Source: Dehalococcoidia bacterium (GTDB taxonomy: Bacteria > Chloroflexota > Dehalococcoidia > Dehalococcoidales > CSSed11-197). From it: DNA of 22,704 nucleotides. Both the position numbers and the translations under genes were made by a program. Shown piece by piece: positions 8,315-14,700 of the stretch. The stretch is taken from positions 1 through 22,704 of the forward strand of contig PUOQ01000070.1 of the NCBI GenBank assembly GCA_003552785.1, written 5' to 3'. The notes beneath the pieces are model-generated. The model had not been told where the DNA came from, did not search any database, and saw only the letters and a program-made list of their open reading frames with translations. Each line of letters opens with the position of its first letter. Position 1 is the stretch's first letter.

Positions 8315-8740
8315 CTATGCTGCCTTCTTGGGACGCTTGGCGCCATATTTACTGCGCCCTTGCTTTCTATTATTTACTCCGCTGGCATCCAGAGCACCCC
8401 GAACTACATGATAGCGCACACCGGGCAAGTCTGGCACACGCCCGCCTCTTATTAGTACGACGGAGTGTTCCTGAAGATTATGGCCTTCCCCAGGTATATA
8501 GGCGGTAACCTCAATACCATTGGTTAACCTTACCCTGGCAATTTTCCGCAAAGCAGAATTGGGCTTCTTGGGTGTTGTTGTTTTAACCTGCACGCACACA
8601 CCACGCTTCTGAGGCGAGCCCTTTTTACCCTTATTTGTCCGGTTTTTCAACGCGTTAAAGGTATACCGAAGAGCCGGCGTTTTGGCTTTCTCGCCAACCT
8701 TTTCACGTCCTTTTCTGACTAACTGATTTACCGTGGGCAA
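8315..8740 (-). CDS. rpsL: 30S ribosomal protein S12 (uS12) with non-lysine residue at the Lys88 site
   Basis: 141 residues. The start is TTG (8740-8738): the protein then begins PTVNQLVRKGR exactly as in the family, and a purine-rich AAGGGGG Shine-Dalgarno stands 5-6 nt upstream. uS12 monitors codon-anticodon pairing in the decoding centre. TPKKPNSALRK (57-66) contains the Lys equivalent to E. coli Lys43 at residue 58. The second loop reads GRVPDLPGVRYH, so residue 103, equivalent to Lys88, is Pro (codon CCA). The neighbouring Asp104, the usual methylthiolation site, is kept. A basic insertion of about 15 residues near 27-42 resembles the one in B. subtilis S12. First gene of the str/S10 superoperon. 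Confidence 0.97.
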   Translation of the reverse strand: MPTVNQLVRKGREKVGEKAKTPALRYTFNALKNRTNKGKKGSPQKRGVCVQVKTTTPKKPNSALRKIARVRLTNGIEVTAYIPGEGHNLQEHSVVLIRGGRVPDLPGVRYHVVRGALDASGVNNRKQGRSKYGAKRPKKAA

Positions 8741-8777
8741 AATATCCCCCTTAATTACCTGGTATTATTTAAAACCT

Positions 8778-8835
8778 AAAGGATGAGGCGAGCTCATCCT
8801 TTGCATTATAAAGGACTAACTTATCGTTAGCCCTT
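8778..8835 (-). promoter_or_regulatory. Tandem hairpins in the 5' leader of the rpsL operon
   Basis: On the minus strand the leader folds into two 10-bp stems with 5-nt loops, 8 nt apart. Hairpin A has arms 8835-8826 and 8820-8811 and includes one G-U pair, which is only stable in minus-strand RNA. Hairpin B has perfect arms 8802-8793 and 8787-8778. The 3' arm of A and the 5' arm of B can also pair with each other: minus-strand UCCUUU at 8815-8810 with AAAGGA at 8802-8797. The leader can therefore switch between structures. B is followed by a U-rich stretch and then, about 28 nt later, the rpsL ribosome-binding site. The function (autoregulation, attenuation or RNA stabilisation) is inferred only from position. 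Confidence 0.55.
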
Positions 8836-8871
8836 GGTTCTTGCCACCTGAGTGATAAGCAACAGCCTATA

Positions 8872-8901
8872 AGAATAGCACAGCTATTTTATCGCTGTCA
8901 A
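8872..8901 (-). promoter_or_regulatory. Promoter of the rpsL-fusA-S10 superoperon
   Basis: Minus-strand -35 TTGACA (8901-8896, consensus), 18-nt spacer, -10 TATTCT (8877-8872) preceded by TGC, an extended -10. Transcription should start near 8865, giving a leader of about 125 nt before rpsL. It diverges from the aro promoter, whose -35 lies about 60 bp away. Confidence 0.65.
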
Positions 8902-8963
8902 GCTTAAAAAGCTTTGTAAAAAGCATCCAAAAACCGAGAAATATTACCATAATTAGCCTGCAG

Positions 8964-8992
8964 TTGACAAGGTTGCCTTTCGGTGCTAGAAT
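8964..8992 (+). promoter_or_regulatory. Promoter of the aro operon
   Basis: TTGACA at 8964-8969, a 17-nt spacer and TAGAAT at 8987-8992, with TG at 8984-8985 forming an extended -10. This is close to the sigma-70 consensus and predicts a start near 8999. The transcript then has a leader of about 220 nt before aroF containing a small ORF and an intrinsic terminator. Confidence 0.75.
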
Positions 8993-9027
8993 TCCGACTA
9001 GCTATCAGGTAATAAACTTTACTATAT

Positions 9028-9129
9028 ATGAAAATATATATGAAAAGCAAAATGATATTTCGAGCAGCAAGTTATTTTTGGGGCTACTTTTATTTTTACC
9101 CGTCATCCTGCGGGAGGGCCGGCTTGTAG
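9028..9129 (+). CDS. Putative aromatic-rich leader peptide of the aro operon attenuator
   Basis: A 33-codon ORF from ATG 9028 to TAG 9127-9129. Residues 16-24 read YFWGYFYFY (nt 9073-9099): four Tyr, three Phe and one Trp among nine codons. It lies between a strong promoter and an intrinsic terminator, upstream of the genes that make chorismate, phenylalanine and tyrosine precursors. This is what a ribosome-stalling leader peptide such as E. coli pheL looks like. In-frame ATGs at 9040 and 9052 are alternative starts that also keep the aromatic run. Shine-Dalgarno support is weak for all three (AGG at 9007-9009 is far from 9028; GAAAAG at 9042-9047 is near 9052), which is the main doubt. The peptide itself probably has no function beyond being translated. 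Confidence 0.8.
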   Translation: MKIYMKSKMIFRAASYFWGYFYFYPSSCGRAGL

Positions 9130-9166
9130 CTACTTGACTTGCTTCCAGAAATTACTCAACCCTCCC
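9099..9166 (+). promoter_or_regulatory. Attenuator pairing segments 1:2 and 2:3 (antiterminator) of the aro leader
   Basis: Segment 2, GGGAGGG at 9112-9118, lies inside the leader ORF 12 nt past the last Tyr codon. It can pair perfectly with segment 3, CCCTCCC at 9160-9166, which is also the 5' arm of the terminator. The 2:3 and 3:4 pairings exclude each other. Segment 2 can also pair upstream (CCCG 9099-9102 with CGGG 9111-9114), a possible 1:2 hairpin. Inferred logic: a ribosome stalled on Tyr/Phe/Trp codons leaves segment 2 free, 2:3 forms and transcription continues. A ribosome reaching the stop codon covers segment 2 and the terminator forms. Pairings were found by eye; no folding energy was computed. 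Confidence 0.7.
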
Positions 9167-9184
9167 AGTGCGGAGGGTTTTTTT
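9158..9184 (+). terminator. Intrinsic terminator (attenuator, segments 3:4) in the aro leader
   Basis: Perfect 8-bp stem AACCCTCC (9158-9165) with GGAGGGTT (9172-9179), 6-nt loop, and a run of seven T from 9178 to 9184. The only genes upstream are divergent, so there is nothing for it to terminate except the aro leader transcript. It stands 38 nt before the aroF start and ahead of the aroF ribosome-binding site, the expected place for an attenuator. Confidence 0.88.
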
Positions 9185-9221
9185 ATTACAGTTTAATATA
9201 AAATGGCAGGAGGCAAAGAAA

Positions 9222-10307
9222 ATGATAATTATGCGCAAAGGAGCAACACAGGAAGAAATAACGAATGTAGTGGCAGAAATAAAAAAGCACGGGCTTGGAA
9301 CAGACGTGTCAACCGGTGAAATCCGTACTGTAATAGGTATTATTGGTGATGAAACCCGTATATCCGCAACCCACCTTGAAACGTTCTCCGGAGTCAAGGA
9401 AGTTCGCCTGATTGAAACCCCTTATAAACTGATCAACCGTGAATATTCCGCTCTTTTCGACGGTAAAACAGAAAGTCGAACCATTAATGCCGGCAATGTA
9501 GTCATTGGAACAGACAGGCCAGTGTATATGGCCGGTCCCTGTGCTATCGAGGACCGGGAGCAATTGATGCAAATCGCCGCTCAGGTTAAAGCCGCCGGCG
9601 CTGATATTCTAAGAGGGGGCGTTTATAAGCCACGCACTTCTGTTCACTCATTCCAGGGCCTGGGTTCTGACAGGAAAACTGCCGAGGAAGCCCTGACCTG
9701 GCTCAGGGAAGCCGGGGATAAATATGATATGCCGGTTATTACTGAGATTAGAGGCGAATCCCATGTTGAGCTGGTCAAGGAATATGCCGATATTTTACAA
9801 ATAGGATCAAGGAACATGTACGACCAGGACCTTCTCACTGCTGCCGCCGGTACAGGTAAGCCAATACTTTTAAAGCGCCACTTCGGAGCCAGCATAGAAG
9901 AATTCCTTTCCTTCGCCGAATATATTGCCGCATCCGGCAATAAAGATATAATACTCTGTGAAAGAGGTATAGTACCGGTAGGCAAAGGAAAAAGTTTTAC
10001 CAGATACACGCTCGACCTCCAGGCAGTGCCGGTAGTCCAAAAGGAAACATACCTGCCCATAGTGGTAGACCCGTCTCACGCAGCTGGAAGGCGGGACCTT
10101 ATAATGACCATGAGTATGGCGGCAATAGCCTCCGGAGCTTCAGGACTCGAAATTGAGGTGCACTACAACGCCAGGGAAGCCAGGTGTGATGGCCAGCAAA
10201 TGATTACACCGGATGAACTTGCCCGGCTAATTGAAGGTTGTAATCAAATCCATAATACCATGGCACCATTTAAAAATAATGACCGGGCAGAAAGATGCAC
10301 GAATTAA
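9222..10307 (+). CDS. aroF: 3-deoxy-7-phosphoheptulonate (DAHP) synthase, type I-beta with N-terminal regulatory domain
   Basis: 361 residues. The enzyme condenses phosphoenolpyruvate and erythrose-4-phosphate, the first step of the shikimate pathway. Residues 1-75 form the ferredoxin-like (ACT-like) domain known from Thermotoga DAHP synthase, where it mediates tyrosine and phenylalanine feedback; MIIMRKGATQEEI and RTVIGIIGDE match it. The barrel has AGPCAIED (metal ligand Cys107), KPRTS at 136-140, LLKR at 216-219, CERG near 246-249 and DPSHA at 283-287 (ligand His286). The loop after LLKR reads HFGAS, whereas GMSAT is more common. Start 9222 is chosen because AGGAGG lies 8 nt upstream; an upstream in-frame ATG at 9168 would place the start inside the terminator. 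First gene of the operon, overlapping aroB by 13 nt. Confidence 0.96.
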   Translation: MIIMRKGATQEEITNVVAEIKKHGLGTDVSTGEIRTVIGIIGDETRISATHLETFSGVKEVRLIETPYKLINREYSALFDGKTESRTINAGNVVIGTDRPVYMAGPCAIEDREQLMQIAAQVKAAGADILRGGVYKPRTSVHSFQGLGSDRKTAEEALTWLREAGDKYDMPVITEIRGESHVELVKEYADILQIGSRNMYDQDLLTAAAGTGKPILLKRHFGASIEEFLSFAEYIAASGNKDIILCERGIVPVGKGKSFTRYTLDLQAVPVVQKETYLPIVVDPSHAAGRRDLIMTMSMAAIASGASGLEIEVHYNAREARCDGQQMITPDELARLIEGCNQIHNTMAPFKNNDRAERCTN

Positions 10308-11374
10308 AAATTGAAACTCTAAACAGGCATACCTGTCAGATACTCTCCGGACCACAATTACTCAAAAAAGCCGGTGCACTAATAAGCAATGCTGTTTCTT
10401 CAAGCCGGGCAGTAATGGTTACCGATTCAAATGTGGGTCCGTTATACGCACAGCAAATTATAGACTCACTTTCAGCAGAAGGCACCCAGGTTGAGGTGAT
10501 CACTATTCCAGCCGGTGAAGAAAACAAAACGCTTGCAACAGCGTCCGGTATTTATAACACCCTCGCCGCTATGTATATAGACAGGGGAAACCCGTTAATC
10601 GCTCTCGGTGGAGGCATGATAGGCGATCTCGCCGGATTCGTCGGCGCTACATATTTGCGGGGCTTACCCCTGATTCAAATTGCCACTTCGCTGGTAGCTC
10701 AGGTAGACAGCAGTATCGGTGGAAAAGTGGCGGTAAACCATGAAAATTTGAAAAATCAGATAGGCACTTTTTACCAGCCCTTCCTTGTCTTAAGTGATTC
10801 TTCGTGTTTAAAAACCCTTCCTGAGGATGAATTTATAAACGGACTTGGCGAGGTTATTAAAAGTGCCCTGATCATGGATGAAGAGCTTTTCAACATAATT
10901 GAAAATGGAATGGAACTCATTAAATCCAGAAACGAAAAAACCCTTGACAAAGTAATTTTCCGGTCTGCCCGCGTTAAGACCAGTGTCGTAGAAAAAGATG
11001 AAAAAGATAAAGGCCTCAGGCAAATTTTAAACTTCGGTCATACTATTGGTCATGCCATTGAAACCTGTTCGGATTTTAACATAAGCCATGGTCGTGCCGT
11101 TGCAATCGGCATGGTGCTGGCATCAAAGGCTTCGCAATTACTGGGCCTTTTGAGCCAATCTGATTATGAACGCATTAAAAACTTGATACGCCGATCCGGA
11201 TTGCCCGTGACTCTTCCGGATGTGAAGGCAGATGATATAATTGATGTCATAAAACACGACAAGAAAATCAAAGGTGGTAAAATTAACTTCATACTGCTTA
11301 CCAACCCTGGTGCTGCTGTAATAAGCAGCGATGTCACTCCTGAAATAATAAAAGAGGTGATTACAGCACCCTGA
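10295..11374 (+). CDS. aroB: 3-dehydroquinate synthase
   Basis: 359 residues, normal length. It converts DAHP to 3-dehydroquinate using NAD+ and a divalent metal. Visible motifs are PAGEENKTL (73-80), the NAD-binding GGGMIGDLAGFVGATYLRG (105-123), AQVDSSIGGKVAVNH (135-149), and predicted metal ligands Glu186 (GLGEVIK), His249 (NFGHTIGHAIE) and His265 (SHGRAVAIGM). The SSIGGK motif is followed by VAVN rather than the usual TGVN. The start lies within the last codons of aroF and the stop shares a base with aroD (TGATG), so translation is probably coupled on both sides. Confidence 0.97.
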   Translation: MHELKIETLNRHTCQILSGPQLLKKAGALISNAVSSSRAVMVTDSNVGPLYAQQIIDSLSAEGTQVEVITIPAGEENKTLATASGIYNTLAAMYIDRGNPLIALGGGMIGDLAGFVGATYLRGLPLIQIATSLVAQVDSSIGGKVAVNHENLKNQIGTFYQPFLVLSDSSCLKTLPEDEFINGLGEVIKSALIMDEELFNIIENGMELIKSRNEKTLDKVIFRSARVKTSVVEKDEKDKGLRQILNFGHTIGHAIETCSDFNISHGRAVAIGMVLASKASQLLGLLSQSDYERIKNLIRRSGLPVTLPDVKADDIIDVIKHDKKIKGGKINFILLTNPGAAVISSDVTPEIIKEVITAP

Positions 11375-12030
11375 TGCAAAAACCACGCATTTGCGGCGTC
11401 ATAACCACCGCTGACCCGGCTATTATCTACGAAATCTCAGAAGTTGTAGATTTATTTGAACTGCGGCTTGATTTAATAGGCAAAAACTGGTCTGAGCTAC
11501 CTGCTTTGCTTAACAGGCCCTGGATAGCAACCTGCAGATTAAAAAGTGAAGGTGGTAGCTGGAATGAAAATGAAAAAAAACGGAAAGAAGAACTTTTAAA
11601 AGCCATGAAGTGCGGAGCGGCAATGATAGATCTTGAACTTGCCACCCCTGATCTTGATAACCTGGTTCCTCTGTTTAAGAAAAGGGTAAAAATAATTATA
11701 TCTCACCACAATTATGAAATAACTCCTCCCGGCTCCGAGTTAAAACACATTATTGAGCAACAATTCAATGCCGGAGCTGATATTGCCAAGGTAGCCACTC
11801 TGGCCATCAGCATGGATGACAACTTGAAGATGCTGGACCTTGCCGGTGAATTCCCGAATCGGGATGTTGTAGCCATTAATATAGGAGAGAAAGGGATATT
11901 CAGCCGCATACTGGCCCCACTGGCAGGAAGCGCTTTCACTTACGCCAGCGCTAAACAGGGGCTCGAATCCGCAGAAGGGCAAATTAGCGCCTCCGAATTA
12001 AAACAGATATACTCCAGGTTGAAACTATGA
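11374..12030 (+). CDS. aroD: 3-dehydroquinate dehydratase, type I
   Basis: 218 residues, slightly short for type I dehydroquinases. It removes water from 3-dehydroquinate to give 3-dehydroshikimate by a Schiff-base mechanism. Catalytic residues are visible: Glu29-x-Arg31-x-Asp33 (FELRLDL), His112 in IISHHNYE, the Schiff-base Lys139 in ADIAKVA, and Arg178 in GIFSRILAPLAGS. It overlaps aroB by 1 nt and the next gene by 4 nt. Confidence 0.95.
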   Translation: MQKPRICGVITTADPAIIYEISEVVDLFELRLDLIGKNWSELPALLNRPWIATCRLKSEGGSWNENEKKRKEELLKAMKCGAAMIDLELATPDLDNLVPLFKKRVKIIISHHNYEITPPGSELKHIIEQQFNAGADIAKVATLAISMDDNLKMLDLAGEFPNRDVVAINIGEKGIFSRILAPLAGSAFTYASAKQGLESAEGQISASELKQIYSRLKL

Positions 12031-13457
12031 TGTATAGAGCACCAAACATTTGTGGCCTTTTGGGCAACCCAGTAAAGCACAGCCTTTCACCGGTAATGCA
12101 AAACAGCGCCTTTAAAGACAAGGGGCTTGATTATACTTACTTTGCGTTTAACGTTGAAAAGGGCCACTTGAAATACGCCCTGGAAGGAGCAAGGGCGCTA
12201 AACTTCAGAGGTTTGAATATCACTATACCGTACAAGGTAAGTGTAATCGAACTGCTGGATGAACTAGACCCTGTAAGCCTGCGTATAGGAGCCGTTAATA
12301 CAGTGGTGAACACCGGCGGCACACTAAAAGGTTACAATACAGACGCCGGAGGGTTTATAAAAGCACTCCAAAACAGGAGCATAAATCCTGCCGGTAAAAA
12401 TATAGTTATCCTGGGAGGGGGCGGGGCATCCAGAGCAGTTGCTTTTGCCCTGGCCGAAACCAATGCCAGCATCACACTTCTAAACCGTCTTGCCAGGCTG
12501 AATGAAGTTTCTCAACTGGCTCAAAAGCTTTCCAGTATAACACACGGAAATGTCCAGGCGCTGGCCTTAAACCCGGATAACCTTTCGCAAAGTCTTAAAA
12601 CGGCAGATATTGTGGTAAACGCCACCAGTGTCGGCATGCACCCCAAAACAGGAGAAACCCTGGTGCCTGCGCACCTCTTGCACCCGGGGCTGATAGTTTT
12701 TGACCTGGTATATAACCCCCTTAAAACCAGGTTATTGTCTGAAGCTGAACAGTCTGGAGCTGAATCGATCAACGGCCTTGAAATGCTAATCTGGCAGGGA
12801 GCACTGGCTTTTGAACTATGGACAGGTCTTTCAGCGCCGGCAGGTATTATGCGCTCCAAAGCTATTGAAGCTATCTCCTCTACCGCTGTTGCAAGAATGC
12901 CGGTTGCACGAAAACCGGAAAAGTCTTCAGTTAAAACCAGCATAGCACTTACAGGATTCATGGGTTCGGGTAAAACTACCGTGGCCAAAATAATCGCTGA
13001 AAAAACCGGTAAGCGCCTTTTAGAACTGGACCGAATCATTGAAATAAACGCCGGTGCCACCATACCTGAAATATTTTCCAGCAAAGGCGAGGTCGGCTTC
13101 AGGGAAATGGAGATTGAAACTATAAAGGAAATCTCGACAGGAAAACACCAGGTGATATCATGTGGCGGCGGCGTGGTTTTAAACAAAATAAATATTGACC
13201 GTCTCAGGCAAACCGCTGTAATCGTATATCTGAATGTTAAACCAGAAGCAATAATGCAACGAATGCAAAGCCAGGATGTACAAAAGCCAATACTGAAAAA
13301 CCCTCAGGATCCAGAGGAAGTTCAAAAACTCCTGACTTTCAGGGAGCCCTATTACAAAAATAGTGCCGATATAATAATTGACAGCACTGACCTTTCACCC
13401 CAGGACACGGCGAAAGAAGCATTAAAAAGGCTGGCCAACTATGAAGGCTTTCATTAA
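12027..13457 (+). CDS. aroE/aroK: Bifunctional shikimate dehydrogenase / shikimate kinase fusion
   Basis: 476 residues in one unbroken frame, covering two consecutive steps. Residues 1-285 are AroE: shikimate-binding SLSP (19-22), catalytic Lys70 in NITIPYK, Asn91, Asp106 in GYNTDAGG, the NADP loop GGGGASRA (130-137), NR at 153-154, NATSVGM (199-204) and WQGALAFE (256-263). A linker of about 20 residues (285-304) leads to AroK: Walker A GFMGSGKTT (310-318), ELD with Asp335, GFRE with Arg359, the GGG loop (380-382) and REPYY (439-443). In the kinase, the usual DxD is ExD (Glu333) and the lid motif RPLL is KPIL (Lys420). Both changes are conservative and activity is still expected. Start 12027 has AGG 8 nt upstream; ATG 12030 is possible. 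Confidence 0.94.
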   Translation: MMYRAPNICGLLGNPVKHSLSPVMQNSAFKDKGLDYTYFAFNVEKGHLKYALEGARALNFRGLNITIPYKVSVIELLDELDPVSLRIGAVNTVVNTGGTLKGYNTDAGGFIKALQNRSINPAGKNIVILGGGGASRAVAFALAETNASITLLNRLARLNEVSQLAQKLSSITHGNVQALALNPDNLSQSLKTADIVVNATSVGMHPKTGETLVPAHLLHPGLIVFDLVYNPLKTRLLSEAEQSGAESINGLEMLIWQGALAFELWTGLSAPAGIMRSKAIEAISSTAVARMPVARKPEKSSVKTSIALTGFMGSGKTTVAKIIAEKTGKRLLELDRIIEINAGATIPEIFSSKGEVGFREMEIETIKEISTGKHQVISCGGGVVLNKINIDRLRQTAVIVYLNVKPEAIMQRMQSQDVQKPILKNPQDPEEVQKLLTFREPYYKNSADIIIDSTDLSPQDTAKEALKRLANYEGFH

Positions 13458-14700
13458 CAGAAGCACCGTTTCCGGCAGAGTAACCGTTCCTGCTTCCAAG
13501 AGTTACACCATACGTGCCATCATCGTTGCGGCACTGGCTAAAGGAACCAGTAAAATAATCAACCCTTTGTATGCCGACGACACCCTTGCTGTAATAGATG
13601 TACTTAACAATCTGGGAGTACCGGTTATAAAGGAACTTGACGGCATTACCGTACATGGTGGCGCTCTTAAAACAATACAGGCCGATTTAAACTGCCGTGA
13701 TAGTGCAGCAACGCTGCGCTTCATGGCCGCCACATGCGCCATATTACCCGGAACCTCAAATCTGGTTGCCGGGCCGTCCCTGGCCAAAAGACCCATAAAA
13801 CCGTTGCTTGACATCCTGGAAGAAATGGGCGCCAGAACCGCTTTTCAGGAAGGAAGAGTAACCATTAAGGGTGGAAATCTTAAGGGCGGTGTATATGAAA
13901 TCAAGGGGGATGAAAGCTCTCAATTCGTTTCGGCTCTGCTGCTTATATCACCTCTTATCGGCGAAGATGTAATCTTTCAACTTACCGGTCCACCTCGCTC
14001 GCTGCCCTACATCAAAATGACCCTGGGTGTGATGCAGCAATTCGGAATAAACATCCAAGCTTCTGAGGGTTTCACCCGTTTTACCATTACACCACAAAAT
14101 TACAGGCCGGCACAGGTGTGTATCGAGGGTGACTGGTCTTCAGCTTCTTACCTGATAGCACTGGGAGCCCTGCAGGGGAACATAAGCGTTGAAGGGCTTA
14201 ACCTTTTAAGCCTGCAGGGGGACAAGGCGATAGTACCCCTGCTTGAAAAAATGGGGGCTTATATCTCGCCAGGAATAGATTCAATCAACGTAAAAGCCTC
14301 AACCTTACACTCATTAAAGGCTGATATGAGTCAATGCATCGATTTGCTGCCTACTGTTTCAATACTGGCTGCCCTTGCCAGCGGTAAAAGCCAGTTGAAG
14401 GGTATTGCCAGAGCAAGGCTCAAAGAGTCCAATCGCGTCCATGCCGTAAAAAAAGGGCTCAAGCAGCTGGGCATAAAGGTTACGGAAAATGATGATACCA
14501 TTGAAATAGAAGGTGGCAAACCACGAGGAGCAGCTATCGACAGCTTCAATGACCACCGCATCGCCATGGCCTTTGCGGTTCTTGGCCTGAAAACAGGCGA
14601 AGTAATTATCCAAAATGCAGAGTGTGTATCAAAAACCTACCCCGGTTTCTGGAAAGCAATGCGCCAGCTGGGGGGAAATATAAGGCTGGAAAATGAGTAA
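13441..14700 (+). CDS. aroA: 3-phosphoshikimate 1-carboxyvinyltransferase (EPSP synthase)
   Basis: 419 residues. It transfers the enolpyruvyl group of PEP to shikimate-3-phosphate. Motifs: PASKSYTIRA (17-26), the PEP/glyphosate loop NCRDSAATLRF (84-94), GDESSQFVSALLL near 158-170, GDWSSASYLIA, CIDLLPTVSILAALA, RLKESNRVHA, NDHRIAMAF and KTYPGFW. The PEP loop is unusual: the positions of E. coli Gly96, Thr97 and Pro101 are Ala89, Ala90 and Phe94. It overlaps the aroE/aroK end by 17 nt and aroC by 8 nt. Confidence 0.96.
   Translation: MKAFINRSTVSGRVTVPASKSYTIRAIIVAALAKGTSKIINPLYADDTLAVIDVLNNLGVPVIKELDGITVHGGALKTIQADLNCRDSAATLRFMAATCAILPGTSNLVAGPSLAKRPIKPLLDILEEMGARTAFQEGRVTIKGGNLKGGVYEIKGDESSQFVSALLLISPLIGEDVIFQLTGPPRSLPYIKMTLGVMQQFGINIQASEGFTRFTITPQNYRPAQVCIEGDWSSASYLIALGALQGNISVEGLNLLSLQGDKAIVPLLEKMGAYISPGIDSINVKASTLHSLKADMSQCIDLLPTVSILAALASGKSQLKGIARARLKESNRVHAVKKGLKQLGIKVTENDDTIEIEGGKPRGAAIDSFNDHRIAMAFAVLGLKTGEVIIQNAECVSKTYPGFWKAMRQLGGNIRLENE

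Noticed and set aside
9168..9221. Upstream ATG extending aroF by 18 residues
   Set aside because: It begins inside the terminator loop, has no ribosome-binding site and adds residues foreign to DAHP synthases; AGGAGG precedes the ATG at 9222.
8999..9221. T-box or known riboswitch controlling the aro operon
   Set aside because: No T-box sequence (AGGGTGG-type antiterminator bulge) or specifier-loop layout was found; the leader ORF and overlapping stems explain the region better.
12521..13186. 221-codon minus-strand frame inside aroE/aroK
   Set aside because: Fully antisense to a clear two-domain enzyme and without any recognisable motif.
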